Below are positions 8,606 to 18,804 of a DNA stretch of 64,000 bases, one piece after another. Position 1 is the first letter of the stretch. The number at the start of each line of letters is the position of its first letter. A model generated the notes under the pieces. The model saw only the letters and a list, made by a program, of their open reading frames with translations. It was not told the origin of the DNA and did not search any database. Position numbers and translations under genes: made by a program. Source of the stretch: Paracoccaceae bacterium (GTDB lineage: Bacteria > Pseudomonadota > Alphaproteobacteria > Rhodobacterales > Rhodobacteraceae); NCBI GenBank assembly GCA_958296035.1, contig OY282431.1, positions 558,001 through 622,000 on the forward strand, written 5' to 3'.

Positions 8606-9919
8606 ATGAGTGAGCCTGACTGGGGGCTTCGAGAGTCCCATACATTCGACCGCAATGCCATTGCCTATATACGGCGTGCTGCAAGCACCGGGCTGTACCG
8701 CATTCGTGGCTTTGGTGCCAAGCGGCACATACCAAACTTTGACGATCTCTTGTTGAAGGGAGCGTCAATGTCGCGCTATCCGCTTGAAGGATATCGGGAG
8801 AAGTGCCGCACCAGCGTTGCGCTCGGAACGCGATTTGCGAGCAAACCGATCGAACTCGCAATACCGATCACCATCGCCGGCATGAGCTTTGGTTCGTTGT
8901 CAGCGAATGCCAAGGAAGCGCTTGGTCGCGGTGCCAGCGCTGCCGGTACTTCAACTACAACTGGTGACGGTGGTATGACGAATGAGGAACGGCGTCACTC
9001 GAAGACTCTGGTCTACCAGTACCTTCCTTCACGTTACGGAATGAATCCGGATGACTTGCGTCGAGCCGATGCTATTGAGGTTGTTGTCGGGCAGGGTGCC
9101 AAACCAGGCGGCGGCGGCATGCTTCTGGGGGAGAAAATCAGCAAGCGGGTCGCCGAAATGCGCACGCTGCCCGAAGGCATTGATCAGCGATCAGCTTGCC
9201 GTCATCCGGACTGGACCGGCCCTGACGATCTCGCCATAAAGATCCTGGAATTGCGGGAGATCACTAACTGGGAAAAGCCGGTCTACATCAAGTGCGGCGC
9301 TGCCCGCCCATACTATGATACCGCCTTGTCAGTTAAGGCTGGCGCTGATGTAGTTGTGATAGATGGTATGCAAGGGGGTACAGCAGCCACTCAGGATGTA
9401 TTCATCGAACATGTGGGGCAACCTACGCTGGTTGCCGTCAAGGAGGCAGTCCAGGCCCTGATCGATCTTGACATGCACCGCAAAGTGCAGCTGATTGTCG
9501 GTGGAGGTATTCGTTCGGGGGCAGATGTTGCAAAGGCGCTTGCTATGGGGGCCGATGCTGTTTCGATTGGGACTGCTGCCCTAATCGCCCTTGGTGACCA
9601 GGACCCTGCCTACCAGACCGAGTATGAGCAACTGGGCTCTGCTGCCGGTTACTGGGAGGACTATCAGTCAGGGACAGACCCCGCCGGAATTACAACACAG
9701 GACGAACAGCTTTCCAATCGTTTGGCCCCCGAGATGGCCGGAAAGAAACTGGCAAACTACTTGCGAGTGCTAACGCTCGAAGTACAAACAATTGCTCGGG
9801 CGTGTGGCAAGAGCCATGTTCACAATCTTGAGGCGGATGACATGGTTGCGTTGACGGTTGAGGCAGCTGCAATGTCCGGTATTCCATTGGCCGGCACCAA
9901 CTGGGTACCCGGAACCTGA
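8606..9919 (+). CDS. mgsC: N-methylglutamate synthase subunit C (FMN-binding GltB-like, lacks Fe-S cysteines)
   Basis: 437 residues; the FMN-binding (beta/alpha)8 glutamate synthase domain. Visible motifs are PITIAGMSFGSLS, GRGASAAGTSTTTGDGGM, DQRSACRHPDWTGPDDL, VVIDGMQGGT and GGGIRSGADVAKALAMGADAVSIG. Together with MgsA and MgsB it would convert gamma-glutamylmethylamide or methylamine plus glutamate to N-methylglutamate. Where redox-active GltB relatives carry iron-sulfur cysteines, this protein reads GYWEDYQSGTDPAG (348-361), with Trp, Tyr and Asp in place of Cys. NMG formation is not a net redox reaction, so loss of the cluster is compatible with this assignment. The ATG at 8606 follows mgsB by 7 bases; the long upstream extension overlaps mgsB. 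Confidence 0.88.
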   Translation: MSEPDWGLRESHTFDRNAIAYIRRAASTGLYRIRGFGAKRHIPNFDDLLLKGASMSRYPLEGYREKCRTSVALGTRFASKPIELAIPITIAGMSFGSLSANAKEALGRGASAAGTSTTTGDGGMTNEERRHSKTLVYQYLPSRYGMNPDDLRRADAIEVVVGQGAKPGGGGMLLGEKISKRVAEMRTLPEGIDQRSACRHPDWTGPDDLAIKILELREITNWEKPVYIKCGAARPYYDTALSVKAGADVVVIDGMQGGTAATQDVFIEHVGQPTLVAVKEAVQALIDLDMHRKVQLIVGGGIRSGADVAKALAMGADAVSIGTAALIALGDQDPAYQTEYEQLGSAAGYWEDYQSGTDPAGITTQDEQLSNRLAPEMAGKKLANYLRVLTLEVQTIARACGKSHVHNLEADDMVALTVEAAAMSGIPLAGTNWVPGT

Positions 9920-9969
9920 GCGGCAGGTCCAGTCCGACCGACAGAGAAGGATAACTAGGAGACAAGAAT

Positions 9970-11271
9970 ATGACCGATATTTCGTCCACAGCAGACAGAC
10001 TTGGAATTCGATATTTCCTGGTAAGCTACACTGATCTGTTTGGTGTTGTCAGATCGAAACTGGTCCCCGCACCTGCGATGGCAGGCATGGTTGACGAAGG
10101 CGCCGGCTTTGCCGGCTTTGCCAGTCACCTCGACATGACGCCTGCTCATCCTGATATGTTTGCGGTGCCGGATGTCGACCGCATGGTTCAGCTTCCCTGG
10201 AAGCGCGAAGTTGCGTGGATTCCGGGCGATCTCCACATGGATGGCGCTCCCGTTGATCACGCTCCGAGACTGGTTCTGAAGCGCATGCTGGATCGCGCCG
10301 CGGCCGCCGGTTTCAACGTCATGACAGGTGTCGAGCCCGAATATTTCCTGCTGTCCCCAGACGGATCTGAATTGTCCGACCAGGGAGATACCCGTGCCAA
10401 ACCGTGTTACGACCAGCAGGCATTGATGCGGCGCTACGATCTGATAGCCGAGATCTGTGATTGCATGCAAGATATGGGCTGGGGCCCGTACCAGAACGAT
10501 CACGAGGATGCCAATGGGCAGTTCGAGATGAACTGGAACTACTCCGACGCGCTAACCACCGCAGACCGCCACACATTTTTCAAGTTCATGGCAAAATCCT
10601 TGGCCGAGAAGCACGGTTATCGGGCCACGTTCATGCCCAAGCCAATGCCTTCGTTGACAGGAAATGGTTGTCATGTTCACTTTTCGTTGCAGGACCGGGA
10701 TGGCGGCGCAAACGTCATGACCGGTGACGGAGAACTCGGACTTTCTCCGCTTTCCTACAATGTTATCGGGGGACTGCTGCACAATGCGCAGGACCTGGCA
10801 CTGATCACTAATCCTGTGGTCAATTCCTACAAGCGTATCAATGCTCCGCGTACGACATCAGGGGCAACGTGGTCTCCGAATTCAGTTACCTACGGTGGCA
10901 ACAATCGCACCCACATGATTCGCATACCGGGCGATGATCGCATCGAGATAAGATTGGCGGATGGTGCCGCCAACCCATACCTTTTACAAGCTGCCGTCAT
11001 TGCTGCCGCACTTGACGGAATTGAAAAGAAAACGGATCCGGGCAAGCGGCTTGACATCGATATGTACGCAGAGGGCCATCTTGCAGTTGACGCACCCAAG
11101 CTGCCACTCAATCTGTTGGATGCATTACGGCAATTCGATAGATCCTCAATGGCCAAGGAGTACTTTGGAGGCGAGTTTTGCACTGCCTATGCCAAGCTGA
11201 AGCAAGAGGAATGGAATGAGTACATGCGGCATTTTTCCACTTGGGAAAAGGAAAACGCTTTGGATGTTTGA
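9970..11271 (+). CDS. gmaS: gamma-glutamylmethylamide synthetase (type III glutamine synthetase family)
   Basis: 433 residues. This ATP-dependent ligase joins methylamine to the gamma-carboxyl of glutamate, the entry step of the NMG pathway. The sequence is strongly GmaS-like: GIRYFLVSYTDLFGVVRSKL near the start, FAGFASHLDMTPAHPDMFAV, KPCYDQQALMRRYD, QNDHEDANGQFEMNW, FMPKPMPSLTGNGCHVHFS and RINAPRTTSGATWSPNS (runs of 20 or fewer shown). Metal and substrate residues typical of glutamine synthetases (GVEPEYF, NGCHVH, RIEIRLADGAANPYL) are present. A good ribosome binding site (aggag) lies about 10 bases before the ATG. Last gene of the rightward mgs operon. Confidence 0.92.
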   Translation: MTDISSTADRLGIRYFLVSYTDLFGVVRSKLVPAPAMAGMVDEGAGFAGFASHLDMTPAHPDMFAVPDVDRMVQLPWKREVAWIPGDLHMDGAPVDHAPRLVLKRMLDRAAAAGFNVMTGVEPEYFLLSPDGSELSDQGDTRAKPCYDQQALMRRYDLIAEICDCMQDMGWGPYQNDHEDANGQFEMNWNYSDALTTADRHTFFKFMAKSLAEKHGYRATFMPKPMPSLTGNGCHVHFSLQDRDGGANVMTGDGELGLSPLSYNVIGGLLHNAQDLALITNPVVNSYKRINAPRTTSGATWSPNSVTYGGNNRTHMIRIPGDDRIEIRLADGAANPYLLQAAVIAAALDGIEKKTDPGKRLDIDMYAEGHLAVDAPKLPLNLLDALRQFDRSSMAKEYFGGEFCTAYAKLKQEEWNEYMRHFSTWEKENALDV

Positions 11272-11486
11272 TCAAGAAAATCCCGGTCGGTTGACCACCA
11301 GCTGAGATAGCAACGCCACGCACGGGCCAGGAACAAAATGGGCATTGCGACAAACCCGGCACTGGATCGGATTAGCAGTTCTCGCCTGCTCCCTTCGGCT
11401 ATCTGGCCATAGTTGGAGGGTTGGATTTGTAGAAAAAGGCATCAAGGCCTTGTTCCGCAATGATTGACGGGCCACGCGGTTGGTGG

Positions 11487-12167
11487 TGCCCTTGTCTCCA
11501 GGGATCCTGCCACGGAGCCCGACCGTCAGCGTCTCCAGCGGCGCCCGGTCATCGGTGTTGCCGGGTGAGAACTGCACGGCCATCAGCTGGCCCTTGCTGT
11601 TGATGACCCCATGCATCCTGAAGCCGTAGAACCACCCCATTGCGGTTCGACCACGGGCGGCAAGCCCCTTGAACACCCGATGACGCCTGGCACGCCGGCG
11701 TTGTGGCAGACCGCCAGCCTGGTGCTGTCGATGCTATATGTGCCGGTCCTTTCGCGGCCCTGGCACAGGGGGTGGCGCGGCAGCAATCCTGGCATCGGGG
11801 CCACAAGGCGTCCATAGGCGGGGAGGTCGCCGAAGCCGTCTCTGTACTGGCCCTCTATGGCATGAAACCGGAAGCGTTAGAAGTTGCGGCAGGGTGACAG
11901 GTGGAACAGGGTCATGATGACCATCATTACGCCCCGTGTGCGCCTGGTCTTGCGGATGCGTTTTCGTGTGGTGGGGACGAGGTGATGTCTTTCCCATGCT
12001 TCGCAGAGGCAGCCAAAATCGTAGAGACAGCAGAAGAGCGCTATGGTCGATGTGTTCACGGGAGGGATCCTCTGGATTGTTGTAGATCACAACCCATGGA
12101 AACAGGCATTATGGGGAAAGGGATTTCCTCCTACCTAAAATCGACCCCCCTTATCCGGAATCGGGGT
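11487..12167 (-). mobile_element. IS982-family remnant (copy 1, frameshifted and 3'-truncated)
   Basis: Minus-strand fragments match the better-preserved copy at 25728-29198: a start MNTSTIALFCCLYDFGCLCE near 12059, a middle in another frame, and FKGLAARGRTAMGWFYGF to GDKG near 11490. Several frameshifts separate these pieces. The upstream end has a recognisable terminal inverted repeat at 12143-12167 ending in cggggt, the same as the left end of copy 2. Past GDKG the similarity stops and no second inverted repeat is visible before gmaS, so the 3' part is gone. Confidence 0.8.
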
Positions 12168-12326
12168 AGGAGAATGTAGGGAGGCGAATTGGAGGCAGCC
12201 ACCGGCTGGTGTTGATCGCATGTCAATCCAGCATGACAATTGCCATTGGAAAACTCCAAAATAAGAGCATGCCAGATTGTGGCACAAAGCCACTTTCCCA
12301 AGGGAACAGACTTCCCCATGCGGAAC

Positions 12327-15300
12327 CTAAAGGCACTGTTCCGGCAGCAACTCCCTTGCCATTTTATCCAGACGGGCAAACAGTCCGGACTGTCTGATCT
12401 GCTTCGAGCGGCCGATCTGGCTGCGCGGCAGGTTACTTTGCTGCGCAGCCAGGAATGCGTCGGTCTCATCTTCAATCTCCACACAGAACCCTGCGATCTC
12501 GCAATGCAGCCCGTTACCAGGATCAAAGCGCGGAATAGGCACCCGCCGCCATGGATGAAGAGAAAAATGCCGGCCACTGCGTCGTGACTGCACAAAGGCA
12601 GGATTGAGCGCCGGCGCATTCAGTAATGCCACGAGATAAGCAGCTTCTTCAGGCGCATCGAATGTGGCATGATAGATTGTATGACCGACCACATCTGCGC
12701 AGGCAGGCAGCCTGCAGGCGCGCATGATGTCTCCTGACATCGGATAAATCACACGGTTGAGCGAAACACCCCTCTCAGTCCGCACAAGCGGAAGCTGGCG
12801 CGATGCCTTTCCATGATGGTCAAGGTTCTGCAGGAGACTGGTGGGCGTACTTTGACCGTGCCCTCGGAATTCCCGGTAGATGTCTTGCAGTTCCCGCCAT
12901 CCTGGAATTGCAAGAGCGGCTTCCTTATCCAGGATCTGCCCCTCACCATCAACCGGTACGATGGCTCGGTCCGGCGCCTCCGGGGCCAGCGCAAATGGTA
13001 ACAGATGTTCCGAGCGCAAGAGTGGAGCCAGCCAGTTTGCAGGGATCTCGACCGTCTGGGAGTGCACCGCCCTCCACGGTGGCTGTACTGAGCGACGGGT
13101 GGTGACAGTTCTGGTCTCGCCACCACCTGCGATCCGGTCAGCAAGGGCCAGAACATGCGGAACAATGGTGGCTCCCTGTCTGAATAGGCCGTTGTAACCG
13201 GACTCCCCCTCCGGCAATGGCGCCTCGGGCACCACCCATTCGATGCGTTCATTCGCCGCCTGCAGTGTCGAGCCGGCATCCGGTCGGCCGGATGGGCATC
13301 TGGCCACAAGGGTCGGCACATCTCTGCCAAGTGAGGTCCGCATGTTGTCGATCAGCACGCAGGATTTCTGTGCATCACCACCACCAAACACCTGCGCCGG
13401 AGCCAGATCAAGTATCTGGCCGGTCGGCACTTCCTCTGACCGCCATTGTCGGAGCTTTTGCCAGTTGCCGCTCTTGATTGCCGAATGCTTGACGACCCAT
13501 GCCGCCGGATCATGCCGGCGATCTTTCAGATACTGCTCGCGGCTGCGCTTGATAAAGAGTTGTGCGATATCCGTGTGCGGAGCCTGTACGCCACCCTGCC
13601 ACAGTGCCATCTCCCTGGCAAAATCCTCGAGACGCCGCTTGCGGGTCTGGTGCTGAATGGTCGCCATCTTGACCCAGGGCGGATTGGAGACAAGGCGGTC
13701 AACCTTGTGCCGAGCCAGCAGGTAGGGGCCGACTGTCTGCTGCATGAACCAGGCCCAGACTGAATTGCCCTCGTCCCTGATGATCGCCTGCAAGGTGGCG
13801 TGGCTGGCGCGCAGCTGGTTCTGGTCGGCATCATCCTGCACGCTGTTCTTGATATATGCCGGTAGTGGCTGCTCCTCGGTAGCGCTATCCGTCATTGCCT
13901 TGATCAGGCTGGCAAAATCCGGCCGCGTGACGAACGCTTCCGGCAGCCGGATCTCGCTTCCGGCCGGTGACACGAACACCACCTCGCCATTTTGCGGGGC
14001 AAACAGGGACTGATCTTCGGCACCATGCAGCAGTAGTGAGTCGCCGTTCCAGATCCGCAAGGCTGCATCGCCGCCGGGCGGCTCGGCAGGGAGCGCCCGC
14101 AGCAGTGTCGCTCGGGCAAACTCGCAGGCCACAGGATGGATATCTATGCCGCAAACCAGGCGGCTGACAATGTCTGCCTGCCTGCCGGACGGCTGACGGG
14201 AGATGTCGGGATGATCCAGAAGCCGCCTGGCGGCGTGATAAAGGAACGTACCGGATCCGCAGCACGGGTCGAGAACGCCGACCCCGCGCAAGGGTTGATG
14301 ATTGACAATCTCGCCAAGTGCGGCATCAAGTGCACGTCCACACCAATCCTCGTCAAGCACTTCGTTGACTACAAGCTCGGCCAGCCAGTCCGGTGTGTAG
14401 ACCTCGCCGAAGTCCTTACGATCATCCTTGTCAACAAACGCCTCGTAAAGCGGGCGCAGCACGTCGCCGCGCCGCTGCCGCCACTCATATCCGCATATCT
14501 TCTCGAACAACCCGGCCGCCCATTGGCGGCCAGCGGTTGTTTGCACGATCCAGGACACGATGCCATCACCCAGCAGAGCTGTCGGGTCCGGCGCCTCCGG
14601 CGGGTGTTCCATCGTCCACACCACGCCGCGGGCCAGTGCTATCAGAAAGGAATGTGCACAGAACAGGCGGCTGCGAGCTGCATCCGTTTGCGGCTCCATG
14701 CCGGAACTGCGCAGCATGTCGCGCCACAAGGCGAGCCTGGTGTCCGTCTCCACAGCTTGCCGACCTGTCAATTCGTCATGAACAACTCGCAATGTCCCTG
14801 CATGCTCGGCGAACAGAGCAACAGGATTTGCCGGTATCCACGGCTTGCCGACAGGCTCGCCGGCCAGCACCTGGGTTAACCATTCGGCAAGTTCCCGCCC
14901 GCTATTCGGTCTGAAACCCGCCTTCTCCTTCTGTGCCGACGGGTTGTCGCGGTGCACATATGACCAGCTGTGCCAGACCTTCCCGTCGGTCAGAATGCCG
15001 ATCCAGGAGCGGTCACTTTCATCGGCGAACAGGGATTCCCGTACCTTGCCGATCTCGGCCTGCATGTACCGGTCAAGCTGCTCAGACGGTGACTCATTGC
15101 CACCTGCAGGCACCTCAGCCGGTGCTTCGGCACCGCCGATCGCTTTGGTCTCGATAATGGTGCGTTGACGCGGCAGATAGATGTCAGCCCGCCCGCCTCC
15201 TGTGGGGTATTCCAGGCGGTACTCGTCACAGTTAAGCACATCGAGCAAGCGGCAAAGGCGGTTGCGAATGTTTGCTTCGTTCGAGCCACCTTTCAGAAGC

Positions 15301-15362
15301 GCTTTTGCTCGGGACAGTGCCTTACGAGGAATTGGCGCTGTGGTTTTGCTTCCCTGCGGCAT
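12327..15362 (-). CDS. single-chain restriction-modification enzyme (N6-adenine methyltransferase with nuclease-like N-terminus)
   Basis: 1011 residues, the size of fused (type IIG-like) restriction-modification proteins. The N-terminus has a PD-(D/E)XK-like pattern: GRADIYLPRQRTIIETKA with Asp60, Glu71 and Lys73. A GEVYTPDWLAELVVNEVLDE stretch precedes the SAM-binding motif I VLDPCCGSGTF (about residue 364), and the catalytic motif IV is SNPPW (about residue 560). The C-terminal third would hold the target recognition region. The protein should methylate and cut at one DNA site. No separate specificity or nuclease gene is adjacent. It lies between IS remnants on both sides, suggesting transfer, although the frame is intact. 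A phage-defence methyltransferase of the PglX type is an alternative, less likely because of the N-terminal nuclease motif. Confidence 0.82.
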   Translation of the reverse strand: MPQGSKTTAPIPRKALSRAKALLKGGSNEANIRNRLCRLLDVLNCDEYRLEYPTGGGRADIYLPRQRTIIETKAIGGAEAPAEVPAGGNESPSEQLDRYMQAEIGKVRESLFADESDRSWIGILTDGKVWHSWSYVHRDNPSAQKEKAGFRPNSGRELAEWLTQVLAGEPVGKPWIPANPVALFAEHAGTLRVVHDELTGRQAVETDTRLALWRDMLRSSGMEPQTDAARSRLFCAHSFLIALARGVVWTMEHPPEAPDPTALLGDGIVSWIVQTTAGRQWAAGLFEKICGYEWRQRRGDVLRPLYEAFVDKDDRKDFGEVYTPDWLAELVVNEVLDEDWCGRALDAALGEIVNHQPLRGVGVLDPCCGSGTFLYHAARRLLDHPDISRQPSGRQADIVSRLVCGIDIHPVACEFARATLLRALPAEPPGGDAALRIWNGDSLLLHGAEDQSLFAPQNGEVVFVSPAGSEIRLPEAFVTRPDFASLIKAMTDSATEEQPLPAYIKNSVQDDADQNQLRASHATLQAIIRDEGNSVWAWFMQQTVGPYLLARHKVDRLVSNPPWVKMATIQHQTRKRRLEDFAREMALWQGGVQAPHTDIAQLFIKRSREQYLKDRRHDPAAWVVKHSAIKSGNWQKLRQWRSEEVPTGQILDLAPAQVFGGGDAQKSCVLIDNMRTSLGRDVPTLVARCPSGRPDAGSTLQAANERIEWVVPEAPLPEGESGYNGLFRQGATIVPHVLALADRIAGGGETRTVTTRRSVQPPWRAVHSQTVEIPANWLAPLLRSEHLLPFALAPEAPDRAIVPVDGEGQILDKEAALAIPGWRELQDIYREFRGHGQSTPTSLLQNLDHHGKASRQLPLVRTERGVSLNRVIYPMSGDIMRACRLPACADVVGHTIYHATFDAPEEAAYLVALLNAPALNPAFVQSRRSGRHFSLHPWRRVPIPRFDPGNGLHCEIAGFCVEIEDETDAFLAAQQSNLPRSQIGRSKQIRQSGLFARLDKMARELLPEQCL

Positions 15363-15517
15363 TCATTCTTTCCTGTCCACTTCATTTCTTGGCTGCGGCA
15401 CCCGTGGCCGCAATGCTCAAGCTGGGGCAATCAATTCTCCCCATCTTGGCAACCTGCATCCTGATGGCACGAATCAAAACCTGTAGCAACGTACCGTGAA
15501 CATGATGATACTAATTC

Positions 15518-16477
15518 AGAGCCTGAATCATAAGTCCGAAAAACAGAATATCATCCTTTTCAGGCAGGCCTTTCCCGGGCCAGACGACGGGTCGGAAAAC
15601 GACACGCCGCCAGCTGCGCCCAGGCCACAGAACGCGCCGCCGTCCGCCCGGTATCCTTCGACAGCCAACGGCAGCGACCCATCCACGCAAAGGTCCGCTC
15701 CACGACCCGGCGACGCGGCAACACGACAAACCCCTGCGTCCCCTCCGGCTTGCGCACAACCTCCAGCAAATCCGGGTCTACACCCACCGCTCGCAGGGAA
15801 GCCCGCAACACGGGGGCCATAGATGCGCACCAGCCGTGGCGCCGCTGTCAGGAGTGCCAGGGCCAGCGGGATACAGCCGTCACGGTCCTGGATGCCGGCA
15901 CAACAAGCGGACTGCCCTCGACATCGACAACGCTGTGACGCTTGCGACCCTTGATCTTCTGGCCCGCATCGTAGCCTCTCGGACCCCCGCATGCGGGGGT
16001 CTTGACGCTCTGACTGTCCATGATGCCCGCGGTTGGCGCACTGTGACGGCCACAGGACAGCAAGGATGATGGTCCACACAGGCCATGCTTCTGCCAGGCA
16101 TAGAAGTCGTTCTGCACGGTGGAGACGGGCGGGAAGGTGTCCGGCAGCTGTGGCAGCGCTGTACTGGATGGCAGTGAAGACCGCCTGCATGCAGGTGGTG
16201 CGGGGGCAGCATGGGCTCGATCAGTGCCCACTGCTGATCGGTCACATCGGATTGCGTGACGTTGTCGGGGCGCTTATACCTGTCGCGTGCGGTCGGGTTC
16301 CAGGGCCTGTTCATCTCCATGGTTGTGTTAACTGATCCATGGAATAGCATGTTAACCGGCCGCCCGCGAATCAAAGGATGGCCATCAGAGCTGCACACCG
16401 GCGGATGGATATTATCCTCGCAAGAGGGCAAAATACCGAACTCCATTCGCCTCCTGTCGACTTAAGGAACAGGCTCT
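15518..16477 (-). mobile_element. IS5-family insertion sequence remnant (frameshifted)
   Basis: Minus-strand pieces in several frames are typical of IS5 transposases: VTQSDVTDQQWALIEPMLPP near 16250, DTFPPVSTVQNDFYAWQKHG, AGIMDSQSVKTP, RGYDAGQKIKGRKRHSVVD and, at the 3' end, [20 protein letters not shown]. The order is right but frames change, so no functional enzyme is encoded. The ends share a short inverted repeat, GAGCCTG at 15519-15525 and CAGGCTC at 16470-16476. Confidence 0.75.
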
Positions 16478-16504
16478 CAGATTCAAAACGACCGATAGCA
16501 GAAC

Positions 16505-17300
16505 TCAGGTAGCCTGGGCCACAGCCCACTTTCGATGCATGACTGACGCCATGCGTTCGGGGCGCTTGATGAAGGCCTGCCGTGCCGCCAGGACATGCGC
16601 CTTCACATCATCCAGCGTCTCGAATACCCGCTTGGCATGATGGGTGGACTTCATGGCGTTGCAGACGTTCTCCATCGCATAGGGTGGCAAATGCAACAAC
16701 GACAAATTGGCCGGGACCTCAAGACGCTTTGACCGGGGCCAACCGGCCCGATCCAGGACAACCACGCCATTATGGCCCTCCTGAACCGCAGCACTGATCT
16801 CTCCCGGATGGCGGTTCATCTCCTCGGTGTTGGACCGCTCGCACAGATGTGCGGCGGACAGGCGGCCGGGAACTGGACGCAGTATGTGTAGCGGCAATGG
16901 CGCTTGACCCTTGGCCTAGTGCCCTTGTGGGTCAATATTCGCCGCAGCATGCCCTTCTGACCCATGCGGGTTTTATCCTGGAAGCATATCTCGATCGGCT
17001 TTTTGTCCGCCCTGCCAGCTGTCACCTCGGTCACCCTGGCCTGAAACCCGTTGCGAAACACCTTCTGTGCCCCACATCGGCCTTCGGGTGTATCGGGCGG
17101 GGCGATATCCAGCGGAACCCTCTACGACGCAACAGCTGAGGCGTCCCCTCCAGCGTATATTGAACACCGAAACGATCCTTGATCATCGCCGCAATGTCAC
17201 ATAGCCGGAACCGGGACGCCTCCCCCTCAATCTCCTCCCACTCGCCATGCAGGCCCCGGCTACGCGCAGTAAACTGCTTGCCGAGCGACACATGCCGCCA
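16505..17300 (-). mobile_element. IS630-family transposase remnant (frameshifted)
   Basis: Three minus-strand pieces follow the IS630 order. Near 17100 a piece reads MIKDRFGVQYTLEGTPQLLR, then PRPIHPKADVGHR. Near 17000 the DDE start KKPIEICFQDKTRMGQKGM is followed by RGTRP-like sequence. Near 16700 come AAVQEGHNGVVVLDRAGW and LHLPPYAMENVCNAMK, then VFETLDDV. Frame changes between pieces show it is broken, and the final Asn-Pro-Val-Glu motif is also altered (YAMENV). Confidence 0.72.
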
Positions 17301-17510
17301 AGGAGCCGAAACTGCCGCCCCAGCCGCCGCGGCGATATCTCGGTCAACAACGACAACGCTATGTTGGCCTCCGGTGCAGTCATCGCTCCGGCGGTCACAC
17401 CAAGCTGTGCGTCCAGTGGACAGTAGTGACGACGTTGACCGCGGCGACGGTAACTGATCTTCCCCATCGAGGTCATCACCCGGTGTTGTTTCCCGCGTAG
17501 ATTCACGAGT
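17301..17510 (-). pseudogene. possible further transposase fragment (ISKra4-like?)
   Basis: A minus-strand open frame reads ISYRRRGQRRHYCPLDAQLG, then APEANIALSLLTEISPRRLG. The YxPLDxxLG pattern after an Arg-rich stretch recalls ISKra4-family transposases. It is short and directly abuts the IS630 remnant. This is a tentative reading. Confidence 0.3.
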
Positions 17511-18804
17511 GATTTCTTAGTGCCAGTTCCGAAAGTCGATTCAGTGTTAATGTTTCCACTTTCGAATCCATTTTCTAGGAAAATCTTGCAATTGGCTTGC
17601 GAGATTAACCCGCAAAACGAAGCAATCCTGACTTTCTTGGACCTATGATTCAGACTGTTAGATTAATCCAAATGGCTGAACGATACTTTGTCCGGCTATA
17701 CGCCAACAACGTTGAAAGGTCATGAAAGGCTTACTAACCATTGCATGGCACTTTCCACCAGAAAAGGCCTACTTGGGAAAGAAACCTGTGCCAGAGTAAA
17801 ACGGTGTCACTAAAACACCGGTAATGGAGTAATCCGAGAAGTCTGGTCATTGTCCTGCCGAGTGGTACCAGCACTGGCCCTTGTACACGATGCGCATGGC
17901 GTCTTCATCGGCGGCTTCAACGTAGTTCTAAAACTGGCCGCGACCTTGTTTCTTGGTCCTGTCGGCAAGGTGTCTCTCATGCCGGGCCAGGTCCTTGGTG
18001 GCAGCCGCTGATTTGGCGCAGAAGGGGCTCCCAGATTTTGGTGCCTGGAAGAGTGAGTAGTCACAGTATTGTTGCGAATTCTACACAAGCCAAAACGAAT
18101 ATTGTCGGCAATTCATTTTATGGAAATTCCAAAAGATTCCGCCATCCCGCAATAGCCACAACCTGCTGCGCGAAGATAATTTCGCGGAATGTCTGCGGCG
18201 GCAAAAAGCGCGGGATTCTCGCGGTAAAGTGCAATATTGTGCCTCGCCGGGCAAAGGCTCCGGGATCGTTTTCCGACCTTTTCTATAGTGAATTCTGTCC
18301 GTGCAATTGGCGGTGCGGATTGAGCCTGGTCAGGCCTTTCGACTCTGCCAACACTTAGTGAATGCTTTCATTCTGCTTCTCGGCCGGTTCCTTGGCCTGA
18401 GTCTGGCTCATTGCGGCTAGGCACCGGGCATAGAATCGGCACTTTGTTTCGGGGTCGGTTCGAGCCGCCGTTCGGTTGGCTTTAGGCTCCGACTATTGTG
18501 GATTCAAGAGCGGCCCGACTACGCCAATAGCGACTCCTCGCATTCGGCTGTTTGTTACCGTCAAGGACGACAGCAGTTTGATTTTGAGGTGGTTCCGACA
18601 GGTAGTCAAGCGGTGCTAACCGGTGCCGCCAGGACGGTTGAGCATTTATTGATCCAATTCTGTTTGGAGTGCTGACCAGAGACCAGGCAGAAGCTGGTAC
18701 TCCCGCGACCTCGGACGGGCACGCCACCCCTTGACAATGTCCAAGCCCTGATGTGGACTGACTTGGGTTTTCAGCAATAACGGCATGGTCGCGCAAGTGC
18801 ACTA
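17511..18804. other. gene-poor stretch between IS remnants and the aldolase gene
   Basis: About 1.3 kb with only short open frames that match nothing I recognise. Composition is more A/T-rich than in the surrounding operons. It is probably decayed sequence at the edge of the IS-rich region. Confidence 0.4.
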
